This document shows positions 42,481 through 55,800 of a stretch of DNA of 64,000 bases, piece after piece (position 1 is the stretch's first letter; the number at the start of each line of letters is the position of its first letter). Position numbers and translations under genes: made by a program. The notes beneath the pieces were generated by a model. The model searched no databases. It had not been told where the DNA came from and saw nothing but the letters and a program-made list of their open reading frames with translations. Origin of the DNA: Liolophura sinensis (lineage: Eukaryota; Mollusca; Polyplacophora; Chitonida; Chitonidae); assembly GCF_032854445.1 (NCBI RefSeq), contig NC_088306.1:20183764-20247763 (forward strand). Direction: 5' to 3'.

Positions 42481-43485
42481 GTATATATAACTTCATAAGA
42501 CATGATGTACAATAAACAAGCTGAAACATCTACAATATTGATATGCATCTATTTTTATTCATGATCATTTCACTCGTGACATCTAATAGGCATCAGTGTG
42601 AATTTCTACTGAATGCACGCATGTGCGATTTGATGACAGAAAAAACGGAGGACGAATAACGCCACTGGGAAACCAACAGACACTGGTGGAACAAAATTAA
42701 TCACTAAATTCCAAAAGTATATCATGTATAAAGTAATCTGAAATCAGTGAGGGTATGATTCGAAAATTCGTGTGATGAAAACGTACACCAAAACTATTAT
42801 ACTGTTAACATATTTCTTTTTAAAACAAATGAAATAATAATAATAATAATAAAGCTCTATGAAAGATAAATGAAAACATTTATCTGTACAAAGTACATGG
42901 ACGGCGGTCATACAATCACACACAAAAAGTGGCAAAAAGGACGGAGATGAACGTTAACACATTTAGCTAACTTGTATATACGTACTGTTATTCTTCAACA
43001 ATTTCGCATGTTTGTAAGGTGTTTATTCAAGCACATTCTGAAGGCATTATTCTGTGTAGACTGGTAAAATTACACAGATTTTGAAGCCCTCAAATTGGCC
43101 AATCCGGTCAATGTAGTTTTGGCTCCAAAATCAAATTAAAAATGTGCAAAAATTGCACTGAAAGGTGCTCTTTTATATGCGAAAAGGTTGAGGTGACTCT
43201 CGACTGGTACAAAATACTGTGAAAAGCGGACGGACATATGCGGTTAATTATAATTAAAACTACTCGAACAATTTAATATTTCACGTCAGTCTTCAACTGG
43301 TGAACGACAAAATCACAACAAAATACATATACAGAGAAGTCGATATCATTCTTCCATAATAAGCTATTTTGGTTAGATATCAGACTGGAACGATCCCATG
43401 ACAAAGCACCATAAAAATAGGGCATTATATAAATGAATAGGACACCCAACTGGATTCACTTCATGAGATAACCAAACCGGTAACC
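42481..43485. other. No gene seen
   Basis: AT-rich intergenic DNA with a short (AAT)n run near 42835-42852. Confidence 0.4.
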
Positions 43486-43488
43486 AAA

Positions 43489-43690
43489 TCTACACTCGAA
43501 AAATTAATGTGTTAATCTCAACAGAAATTCTGTTGTCTGTTGAGTGATGCTAGAATATATTCTCTTATTGTAACAAAATACTATGTCATATTCAACGTTA
43601 TATCCTGACAGCCTACTAGAATCTTTATGTTGAATCAATAGAATGTGTATGTTATATTATTTAACAGAATAATCTGTTGCAGTAGCAGAA
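43489..43690 (-). repeat. Interspersed repeat family C, full-length copy
   Basis: Reads CTACACTCGAAAAATTAATG, TCTGTTGTCTGTTGAGTGAT, GCTAGAATATATTCTCTTAT, CCTACTAGAATCTTTATGTT and TTAACAGAATAATCTGTTGC. This aligns end to end with the inverse of 8270-8465. Confidence 0.7.
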
Positions 43691-43734
43691 TACATGTGAC
43701 GTACGCTTAATTTTTGTTGGCAGTACTTTAATTA

Positions 43735-43904
43735 CTTTAAGTACTCACAAATCACACCAAGGTTGTTCTTTTTCATATGTGACGACGTCACTCCAGATAG
43801 CTATAACATGGCAAAATGGCTTTAAGTACTCACAAATCACACCAAGGTTGTTCTTTTTCATATGTGACGACGTCACTCCAGATAGCTATAACATGGCAAC
43901 ATGG
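43735..43904. repeat. 85-bp near-perfect tandem duplication with CRE-like sites
   Basis: Copies 43735-43819 and 43820-43904 are the same over about 80 bp. Each holds ATATGTGACGACGTCACTCC. After copy 2 a further CATGGCAA unit is inserted. Confidence 0.9.
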
Positions 43905-44067
43905 CAAAATGGCGTCACCAAATGAGTGCTTAGGTAATGACGATTGTTTGCTATTTACTTTGTTGATAATCGGTGTAAAATTTTTTAAACATTTTTAGCA
44001 CATTTCTGGAAAACTACTTTATTAATTAATTCAGTTTTATTGGATGACTTTATGTTCACTTTAAAGG

Positions 44068-44370
44068 GTGACTTTCGCCCAATACCGAGTGTGCTGGGAC
44101 TACCTCCACAAAACCTTTAATACTATACTGTTTGGCCTCTTTATTTTCCTGTGTGTAACGGCCATGACAGTCCATGTCTCAAACGCGAGTTGCCAATGCA
44201 GTTGTAATCAACAATCCCAGAATCAACTTAATCATGTAATAAAAGCTTTGCGGGACTCCAACCTTTTTGGCATAACTTTCTTCATTTTCCTTGAAACCAT
44301 AATCTTCAATAAACCATGTTTCCATGTACCCTTTTGGAAAGATCTTGGTATCAAAGAAATTATGAGCTAG
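44068..44370 (+). other. Open frame of 100 codons with a hydrophobic segment, unrecognised
   Basis: Encodes a hydrophobic stretch (TILFGLFIFLCVTAMTV) followed by a cysteine cluster (CQCSC). No upstream promoter, splice context or similarity that I can name. It may be chance or an old repeat. Confidence 0.2.
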
Positions 44371-44825
44371 GTAAACCGAACCTCTGTATAGGAGTACTAC
44401 ATACAGAAGATGTTAGCCAATATCTAAAGCTATACAAGTTTTGGGACTATGTTAAGATGTTATATCTGATGCTATACAATTATGTGACAATTTTGTCCGA
44501 CTTTTATCCAGGAATTTCCATCCATATAAATACATGTATATGCCAGTAACTTGTAGGTAAGATTCTTCCCAGGTTTTGATGGTAAATTACCCTAATTTTC
44601 CAACCTCTTCAACCGCCTCTGCTAACAATATTTTGAAACACTCTGAGAGAACCATAAGGTATAAGAGATATAATCTGCAGTTCTATGAAACTTGTATCTG
44701 TGTTTGATAACACAAACAAATCACTAGCATCATTTTCATAATAACTGTATACATAAATTCCACTGAAAAATGCGCTGTAGTGGTTGAAAAGACTTCAGAT
44801 TTACAGAAAATGAGGAAAATTCTAC

Positions 44826-44935
44826 TATTTATTTATTTATTTATTTGATTGGTGTTTTACGCGTTACTCAAGAATATTTCACTTATACGATGGCTGGGGA
44901 AGGGGAAAGCCCAGGGGGAAACCCACGACCAGAAA
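44826..44935 (-). repeat. SINE family A, 3' end
   Basis: TATTTATTTATTTATTTGAT, TACTCAAGAATATTTCACTT and CCCAGGGGGAAACCCACGAC. Confidence 0.75.
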
Positions 44936-46850
44936 ATTCTTCTTAGTCTGCTCACGATAAGGTATCTATACAATTCAATACCATTAAGGGTATTTACATG
45001 GTGTGATTTTGCATGGACAACTATTACAGAACAAAAGTAGAACAAGCTGTACCTTATGTGATCTCTATCTTTTGATTACAACTTTCGATTCTGCATCTCG
45101 GCACTATTAACCACATATATAAAAGATTTACAGAGATAAACTATTTTCAAAACCATATAACCAAAAACATAATAAATACGTTAAAAAGCTGGAATGACTA
45201 AGTGCAAATAGAAAGGAACATAACAATTTTTAAAATGTGAATTCCATAAATTACAAAATATTAATAGAATTATATGGTTTCTGTTACATACATGAAATAC
45301 TGTTTAATATGGAATATGCTTATGATGACAACTGTTCTGAAGGAACATCCAGAATCAATAATACTTCATTTCATTGGACATGATCTCATTTTTTTAAAAA
45401 TATCTTAACACGGCTTAAATATTCCTTTTCACAATGTTACAAATCCTTACAAACTTTATGCATGAACCAGAATGGAATGAATACAAATATGATTTCTTTC
45501 TGTGACAAAAATGCTTTATGTCCTTGTGCAATACGAATGTTATTAAAAACTGAATTTACATTTCACATGAGGCGACTATTTACATAGCAAACATGAATAT
45601 ATCGATGAATTTCAAAATACCAGTAACAAATAACATTTTCTCTATGGACATTTGGAGAATTTGATTAACCAAAACAGTAACTGTTGGAGAAGATTTTGTG
45701 ATTTGCTTTTCGATCTGACTAATACTAGTAAATTGGATGTTGATTTTTTACATACATTGTTTCCTCATCATACACATATGCCATTTCATTTCTGCTACTA
45801 ATGTTTGTCAATAAATTCATTAAAACTGTTGACAATAACTTTGGCCCTCATGGCTTGCTATTTATAGTAAGACATCATGTAGTATGTTTATTTATTTCAT
45901 TGGTATCTTAAGCCGTACTCAAGAGTGTTTCTCCAACATGTGTTCAATAGGGTCTAGCACTCTAATGGGTAATTGTACATAGACAAGATCTGTTATTTTC
46001 AGACACCTTACCACTAGAAAATCCACAGCAATTCAGCATTCCCTTTCACAACAAATAAAATTTTGTGAGGTATCTTAATTCTTCTATGCTTTGGGACACC
46101 TGTTCGGCTCTTTTTAGTCAACAGACATGTAACTGCAGCAGGAATATTTAGTTTCCTTTTTTTTTTGACATGACTCATATTCATATTTTTGCTTTTCAAA
46201 AAAACATGGGAGACATGTAATTCTTTGCTATCTGCACTGCTATAATATCTGTCCTAAAAAATTAGAAGAATTAATTGCCAATGTATGCAAATGTGGATGT
46301 ACTATTTTAACCCCCTGGTTCAGTTAGCAAATAAACTATGGGGATCTTCTGAAACAAGTCCAATGAGCTTTCTGTGCCATATGGAATGTTCTTCTACTTT
46401 GGTAAATTTGCTTCACAGGTATATATGTTCAAAATGAAAAAAAAAATATATATATACAAAAATTAACAAAAGGAAAATCTGTCAGTTCACAAAAAAGAAA
46501 AATGTTTTTCCAGAAAATATTAAGTCGTAACTTTAAAAAGACAATGAAGCACTGGAAAACAGCATAGTACATGGGTATTCACTGACCGATGAAAACAATC
46601 TGACTTTGACACAAAAAGTTTTGCACTGGATGAAGGAAGCCTCTGAAAACTGAGCTTTTGATGTGACTGGAATGATTGACTTGTTCCTCTTCATTATTGA
46701 GATACTGAACCTTTGTCTCACGAAACTCCAAAAAATCATCTCTTCAATTACTCAAACCGTGATGAAATGAGAGTGACAGTTGATGTTCCATCAACATGGA
46801 CATCGTATTGACGGACAGATGACAACAGGTTTGATTACACTTGTTCCACC
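44936..46850. other. Downstream flank of DAW1, no other gene seen
   Basis: AT-rich. It holds a SINE tail remnant at 45891-45935 and should contain the DAW1 3' UTR. I did not find a clear AATAAA on the minus strand close to the stop. Confidence 0.4.
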
Positions 46851-46852
46851 TC

Positions 46853-46887
46853 TCATCTCCACAGGCGACAGGTGTTGTCTTTACTTC
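46853..46887 (-). CDS. DAW1: DAW1 exon 12 (last coding exon)
   Basis: After TTTTTAG it completes Gly and encodes [10 protein letters not shown] and TGA, the C-terminal strand that closes the propeller. Confidence 0.93.
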
Positions 46888-49800
46888 CTAAAAATCAAAA
46901 CACAAACACAACAATTAAATACTTCACAACAGCTAAATTGTCACATTTGGAGTAAGACGTTCGCATATTCAAACACCCACCAGATTTTTTCCTGATGTTT
47001 GCTGAATTTCTGCCATGAGAAAACTCAACAGATGGACACTGAATTCAAAACCCACACCACGCATTGAAACAATCTGTTTCCTGAGGTGAAATTTCAACCA
47101 TGGATATACAACAAATCAAGTCTGAGTCCAGGGAATTTCAGTACACAAAATTTAAACTTGTACGCATGATTAGCAGCCCAAAATACTTTACATCTGTACA
47201 TGTCTTAATATACAGTTGGCAACAAGGATACACTGCATCCTTTTACCAAACACAGTTTGTATGTGTAGCAAAGCCCAATATCTTGTCATCATCTGTGATA
47301 TTTTGTCACTTTCCCTACTTCACGTGTTATAACGGTAATCACCTTATAGTTAAATGCACAATTCAATATCTAGTCTTCCTCTGTGACATTTTGTTACCTG
47401 CCCTATATTACCTCTAAAAATGATATTCCCCTCGTAGTCAAATGCACAGCTGAATATCTAGTCATCATCTGTGATATTTTGTTACCTGCCCTATCTTACC
47501 TCTAATAATGATATTCCCCTCGTAGTCAAACGCACAGCTGAATATCTAGTCATCATCTGTGATATTTTGTTACCTGCCCCACCTTACCTGTTATAATGGT
47601 ATTTCCCTCGTAGTCAAACACACTGCTGAATATCTAGTCATCATCTGTGATACCTTACCTGTGATAATGGTATTCCCCTCATAGTTAAATGCACAGCTGA
47701 ATATCTCGTCAGTGTGACCCTCCAGGATCTGTTTGCACTTCCCCGTCTCTGGATCCCACAGTCTGGCCGTCTTGTCAGAGCTGGCAGTGAGAACGGACGT
47801 ACCTTGTGGATTAAAGGTTATCTGGAGCAAAGACAAACATTGTGTTAAAGGAAGTTTCAAAACCTTAAAGGTATGCCAGTCATGATAGAGTGACTAACAG
47901 ACAATGTATTCAGGTTTGGAACTCGTGATCGAAATGAAGAGTCCTCAAATTTCAAACTCTCAAGTAAAGCAGTTCTTCAAATACCGTAAGTGCTGACATG
48001 AAAAACCAACAAATTATAAAACTGGAGAGAGCCGGGTTTGAACTCTGAACCATCAAACTCACCTTGGAGATCTCCCCTTCATGGCCCTCAAACTTGGAGA
48101 CGAGGTTATGAGTGGTAGCGTTGTAACAGCGCGCGGTGGAGTCTGCCGAGGCTGTCAACAAATGCTGACCAGTGAAATCAAAGGCTACATCCAGTACTTC
48201 ATCCTCGTGTCCTCGCAGGGTGCCCACACAACGACCTGCCCAAGGAATTAGGGGTAATCATGAAACAACCCAATCCCACATATCACATGAATATCTACAG
48301 GTAATATCAAGTCAACAAGACACGCATACACAGGCCATGATGATGCAGGCAATATGCCAAAACTTCATGTAACAAGTTTTTCTTTCATTATGGTCCTTGT
48401 ATACTAAACTAAAATAATATTTCATTTGCATACTACACAATACTGTAAATAACTACATCTACCATATCTACAAGTTCTAGGAACATCCAAACAAGTTTTT
48501 ACTGTCTTGCACTGAAAACACTTCAAGCCAAGTCCAGCAAACTTCTCACGTGTTCTTTGGTCAGTATATTAAAACAATACTGATAGTTCCATATGCACAT
48601 GTACACAAGATTATTAGACATGTATAATGGTGGTACAGTAGCAGTACCTGAAGGGAGATGACTTACCGTTAGAGGTGTCCCAGATTTTACAGGTTTTGTC
48701 CATGGAGCCTGTGGCCACTAGGGAACAGTCCCAGTTGAACTGTGCACTACTGATCTCAGCCTTATGACCAATCAGAGTGTGGATACGTCTGCAATGACAT
48801 GTGAATCAATTAATGAATGTCCTAAATTGAACTATTCCTGTGCGATCTGCTGCCTCACTGAAGTACCATGTTGACAACGCCAGACATGACACCTAGTTCA
48901 TACACCCACAGCACTGTGACACTAGGCTGATCAGAACTTGGCTTATCCATGTCTGCGGAATGTCCAAGGATGAGAGTGAACTGCGATCGTCCCCAGACAA
49001 GACAGACACTTATCCTCCCATAACTCTGCTTATTTATTATTCTTCATAGGCTATAGAAATGCTTCCGCAGCTTATGTGGTTAGACAGTCCACCTGGAAAT
49101 CGGGGGACCTCAGCTAACATCAAGCTCGGTTCATATCCAAAGACTTTAAAAATGGTACTTTTTGCTGCTTCACTTGGTACTCAGCACTGACAGGTGACAG
49201 GAAAGGTTGGCCTGCTGTGAGTATAATGTGACTGGGTGAGGTGTCATGTCTGGTTTCTTCAGCATGATACTTCTGTGGTGGCTGCACTTTGGCAGCATGG
49301 ATTCTCCCCTGCCACAAGAAGACACAGTATACATGCACATGTATGTCCATACACCTAATGACAACTCATCATGATATGACTGAAAAATTACATACACAAC
49401 CCAACAACCCAAGCATAGATACATAGGATATATCCAACTTTTTACCAGAATGGTACTTAGTTGTCTCGGGGACAGCATGCTAGTGAGGCCTACTGACCCA
49501 GGAGAGCCCTAACAAAGCAATGACGTGAGTTAAAGCCATTGCCGCTTATGCTGGTTTTTCCTCCCAAAGCAGGATGGTCTCTCAGGGCCCAGTTTCACAA
49601 AGCGGGGTATAACATCTCTCAGGGCCCAGTTTCACAAAGCAGCAAATAACATTTTTGGATCATAAATTTGCCGTACGATATTTTGTACATCACTATTACA
49701 GCACCATTGTACTCTATGTGCAACTGTGAAACTGGGCCCAGCAACCTGCGGACGGTCGTGAGTTTCCACTGTGAGAGAAATATTTTTTGGTACGGCTTAA

Positions 49801-52800
49801 AATACCAATTAAATAAATGAATAAAAAAACATGTCGACTAGACACACACTATGTCAGAAAAATCAGTGACATGCATGGTATCATAAGAAAATATTAATTA
49901 TTACTCATGGATTACTCCATCTTGATTGTCCCTACTGCTATAAATCAGTTACACAGATTATCTTACCTGCTGCTTCTCACATCCCACACTGACACTGTGT
50001 GATCAAATGACCCTGTAATCAACTGAGTGCCAGTCGTGTTGAACGCAAGGGAGATAATCTCTGCAGTGTGGCCCTGTGATTCAATGAAGTAATAAATTCT
50101 ATGACCAACAGCAATTGCATGTTTGTAGTGTATCTAGCTTACATCTGCATATTTATGAAATATTAATATTCTGTATATATGCACACAGAGTAAATGTTAA
50201 CACTGCACAGCTATTATTGATGGCATGGCTTCATTTAAATCTTGAATCTGACAAACCGAAGTCAAATAGGCAGACAATGTGACCATATAATTAAATAAAT
50301 GAATAAATGAACAGTATGGTACAGTAAACTTTACCGCTAGAGTGCCAAGATCTTGTCCTGTCTCCACATCCCAGAGTTTGGCAGTGTTGTCCATGCTGCC
50401 CGTGGCCACCACAGTGCTCTGAGGGTTGAAACTCAAACACACCTACAACGAAATAATACATGCACTCTGACTTTTGTCTTCTTATCCCCAAAATATGAGA
50501 ATGAATTTCCAACACGTTTATTGTTAAAATTTTGTTTTTAAATTAATATATTTTTCAATTAAATGCTTTTAATTAAATATTACATTAAATCTTCCCACCA
50601 TACAACAACATTAAGTCAAAAAATACTACTGTTAACTGAAACCTTTGGCTATGAATGTTCACATAAATACCACCATGTGGAAAACCTATAAATATTCTGA
50701 AATAGGGGCCTGATGCATCTGACATATCCTTGTCAAATGACCAAATTTACTGCATTTAGACTGTATTTAGAAACACCAATTTTAGTTTTTTTTTTACAGG
50801 CAACACTAAAAAATGCAAACAACTTGAAAATCTACCTTTTATTTTGCCAGATCTGTTTTGTCTGATTATGATTTTTCTGTTTTTCATGACATTCCGATCA
50901 CATTAATGTGTCTTTAACAAACAATTGTTGAGACAGTCTACATCTACCACAAACATGACAAATGAGTTGATTTTTCAGTCAGTTTTTTCTTTCCTTTTTG
51001 AAAAAAAAAAGGAAAAAAGATCCTTTCTGCCTTTAAAAGAAAAATTTAAATTAGTGTGGCCTTAAGGAAGATTAGTTGTACTTACAATTTCAGCAGAGTG
51101 CCCTCTGTAGGTATGGTAACACTTTCCGGTCTCTGCGCTCCATAACTTACAGGTTTTGTCAAAAGATCCTGTAGCAATCTTATCCCTAAAAAAAAAAAAA
51201 TCAGAAAAAGGGAAACCTGTAATAAACTGAAGTTCAAGGAGTGGTGTTCTTTGTTTTATACAAAAATGAAGGTATCTTGGATCACGTTTCTTCAAAGTTA
51301 TAATATTAATAGACTGACAAAACTGCCGGACAAAATAATCCACACAAAAGTAATAATACTACTACAAATGAAAATATCTCACATAAGGCCTTTAATTTAT
51401 TTATTTATTTCATTAAACAAACGCTTATACCAACAATAACTGGAGCTGAAATATTAATTAATTATTCAACTTGGAATTTTAATAACCTGAAAAGTCTCAA
51501 AGGTATGCTATAATATGTAAACAGTGTAGGAAAACATGAGGAGGTTGAACAAATCAGGATGTTTAACAAAATGTATTTCCTCTGACAGGTGTTATATGCC
51601 ATACTCAAGAATATTCCACTTATACAACGTATGGCAACCAGCATAAAGGTGGGAGGAAACCGGCCAGAGCACAGGGAAAAACCCATGACCATGGAAAATC
51701 CAAAGTTTATACAAATAAGACTGAATGTTCAATGTGAGGATGACCATAAGACTTACCCATAGGGGTTGTTAAATGCTATAGCGTAGACAACATTCTTGTG
51801 TCCCTCCAGGGTGTGTAGCTCTTCCCCAGAGGCTGTATCCCACACCTTACAAGTACGGTCATAACTTCCAGTGATGAAGCTGACCAAAGAACAGGTGAGC
51901 GGTTAATTAACTTTTCCTTTGAAGTCAGGGAACACTAAATAAGTCCTTTTAAATATTGCACTTCTGATGACAAATCAGAATCTATTAAAGACATGTTTTT
52001 CTTAAAAGCATTAAATAACCAACTGATTGTTACCTGTGATAAAATTAGAAACCGATGATAAATCAAAAGACACATAAAGGTTTACTGCCTTTTCTGAACT
52101 TTTATCTTCACACGTCTAATAAACAGAACTGAGGAATCTTCATAAAGTTATTTAAATGAAAAATGTTTGGGGCCGAATTAAAAAAGCCTTTTTTTAACTT
52201 AAACCAAACTTTAAAAACTCTTAAATACATGCAGTTTTTGGTACTCAACCTTGAAATTTGAACACCTTTGTTTAAAGATAACATCAGTGACAAGGTCAAC
52301 AAAATTTTCATTTCTAAAGCTTAAAAAATAATCTTTTGTATTTCAAATTTTGACTGGAGTCAGAAAAGGCTTTGTCGAATCGGCTCTACATCTGTATGAG
52401 GTGTTCAGTAGTATTCAAACCTGACTGTCACGCCCACTGCTGATATTGATAAGCATGTACTTACCTGGATCCAGATTTATTAAATGACACATTAGTCAGC
52501 GGAAGAATATGTGCTCGTAGAACTTTGAACAGGTAGAAGTGATGGTCATCTTTCTGAGCGAGCTTTTCCTGGAGGCCTGGTACAAAGTCAAGGTCAACAG
52601 ACACATCAAGGTCACATCAATTCCCCTTTGTTTTATAACATGAAGATTAAATATACTGCATGACCTCTATTAAACCTGGTGTTGACACCAGGTACTGATG
52701 ACTTTTACGAGTGATTGAATTCCAAGTAATACAGTTTTGTAATAGTTGTTGAAATAATAAAAGGCATTTACTTTTACATTATTTCTGTATCGAGCCATCC

Positions 52801-55800
52801 TTAAAATTTGGTAATATCCAACCATATCAGAAAAGACAGGGTCATTTGGTAGGGATTTCCTTTTTATATATAGATATATTCTAGCCCTTGGAAAAAGAAA
52901 CTAGATTTTAAAAGAAATTAACAGACATGACAGAGAGTTCATTTATAGGAAAATCAAGTTATTCCCAACATATACATTTTTATCAGATGCGTATTAAGTA
53001 AACGTTGTATCAATTCAGTGTGTTAATGATGATAATTGCGATGTACAAAGGATACGCTGAATAAGTTTCCGGACTTGCTCCGCTTTTGAAGCTGTTATCA
53101 AAGGCTCTTTTCTAGATATCTCATCAACAACAGCATCAGTGTCCGTCCTGAAACAAAGGCACATCCACATGTCTATCATAAGGGTCTACCATACAAAGAT
53201 GTGACTTTACATTATGCTGTAATTATATATATGTGGACATGTACTTGTTTTCTTTCATTTTCAATAACGTCTCGTTACTGTACTTACATTCTGTACTACT
53301 GCCATAACATTCTGATTGCTTAAATTTGAGATTCTATACATGACATGTATGCTGATTAGCTGTGAAATAAAATACAGTACATAATAAACTGAAAAGAAAA
53401 TACTATATTTACCCTAAAAACTTGGCCAATAAAGTGCATTCACAGAGGTAAATAAGGGTCATAAAATATTATTTTTATTCTCCACTAGGATATCATTGTA
53501 TCTTCCAAATAATCATAAACAGTGCCTTTGTAAGAATATGACATAAATTGTATTCATGGATGAAGTTTTAGATAATACACTGTACTTACTCTGGTCTCAA
53601 GTCCAGCAGATCTATGGATTTGGTTTTCAGTTTACCTCCTTGTTCATATTCCAGAATGATACCTAAAACAGATACAGTAACAAATAAGTAATAGTTAGAT
53701 AATACAATCTTCCTTTACCCACATATTATGATAAGTATTTGTAATAATACATTAATCACAGCATAACTCTTGCATATAAATTAGGGATCACCAGTATTTT
53801 TTTTTGAGGTCTGTCACTGGCTTGAGATGGGCATCCTTCTGACTTCATCTCTAATAAACCAACATCATCACCCTATCACATGATGACACTTGATTCTTTA
53901 TAACTCCCCTAGAGTGATCAAACTAGTCCATTCCACAGCGATGCTTACAGCCGTACTCAAGAATATTTCACTTATACGACGGTGGCCAGCATTATGATGG
54001 GAGGAAACCGGGCAGAGCACTGAGGAAACCCACGATCATCCACAGGTATCTGCCAAACCTTCCCAGGTACGGCCAGAGAGGAAGCCAGCATGAGCTGGAC
54101 TCATTTGGTGAGGGATTTCTGGGTCATTATGCTGCACTAGCGTGCTAACTGACTGAGCTGTAATGATTTAAATCACTGCCACTACTTGCAAATTTCGAAC
54201 ACGAATCTTGAAGTCACTGGGGTCACAGTGATGAGGCAGGAAGTCATGACAGAAAACATATAAACTCTGTTTTAATCTTTCTTCCTGGTAATACTTAATA
54301 CACATACATTTTCTTTGACTGAAGATTCCAACCAATACCTCCAACTATTTCACTGATGAATGTTGATTAAATAATTCCACAAGAGGACACCACTGGTGAG
54401 GGTAAGGATAAGCCTAAGCCTTAACCCAGTGAGGTTCACTGACGAAGAAGTCAGATCTCGCCCACTTTTATAGATGCATGAACATCTATTAAATATGCTT
54501 ACCACATTAACCAAATTTATATATATGATTATAAATTTGTATGCTCAATACCAAGGCAATAACGCACACACAAGAGCAAATTAAAACTGCACAGCTCATG
54601 GCTAGAATCAATGATGACACAGTCTAATCCAACAAGAAATGGGAATCACTGAACTTTTAATAACAAAACATTAATAATAATTCAGGTAAATGCAAGTGAT
54701 ATTATTTCCTTTTCTATATTGTTATTCAGGTGTAACCGGTTTGACTTCTCCTTGTCTTTAAATCGATAACTGTACTGTGTTTGTATTCTGTAGTATAGTA
54801 TTTGCATTGCATTGTATATTTAAACATGTTTGTTGCAATAAAAATTTTTTTCACAAAATATGCAAAAAATATATATATTTATATATTTAAAATATATAAA
54901 AACAGAAATCTTAAACAACGCCATGGACACTGGAGTCACATTGATGTAAATGGTAAGCCTAAGCCTAAACAAGCCTGCATGTGTCTCACACCCCAAAGAT
55001 CAAGCTTGTTTAGTGGTGGCAGTGAGGTGAAGTGAGCATAAACAGAGCTGCACATGTGACATAAGTAGTATGCTAAACTGTAATTTTGGCATTTACTGTT
55101 ACACTTACTCTGTTGGGCAGTACTTAATCAGCATTACATTCTTTCACTCTACTCAACCATAGGAATATATAAGCAACCTGTGTTGAAAACTTAACGCAGT
55201 GAGATTCACTGAGGAGGGAGTCAGATCCTGCCCACATTCATACAGACACATGTCACAGGTCACATGCTGACAACCATTTGTTAAACACCGCCATGAATGG
55301 CCACTGTCAAGTCGGTAGACACTTTAATCCGCACTGATTTGCATGACTGATCCATGCTGTGTCACTACTGATCACAGTGATTAGAATTGGGAAAGAGCAT
55401 AACCCCTATAGGGCCTATCCACTGTATGGCCTGTATGGAAGGGTATATTACACTATAATGACGAATGTCAAAATTTAAATGCCATTACCCAGCTGGTAAT
55501 GAATGGACTGTAGTTGTCGACAGGCCGCATGGCTTAAAACAGCACACTTACTGATCCAGATGGACTTCACAGTCTAACCTTTCTGATCTGGTATTTGCAG
55601 AACTGTAACATTTAGCCATTTTTTTCATTCAAACTTTAACCTTATGGTGTACAGCTATACACGGAAAATAATCAAAAAGGTTCAACTCAGGTCCATAGCC
55701 TATGCCCTGTCTTCCGATAGACTAGTACCAAAGGTTTGTGTGCAACAGTCATGCAGGCTAGTCTGCTACATTAACAAGCACTATGTCGTTGTTGTTGCAC

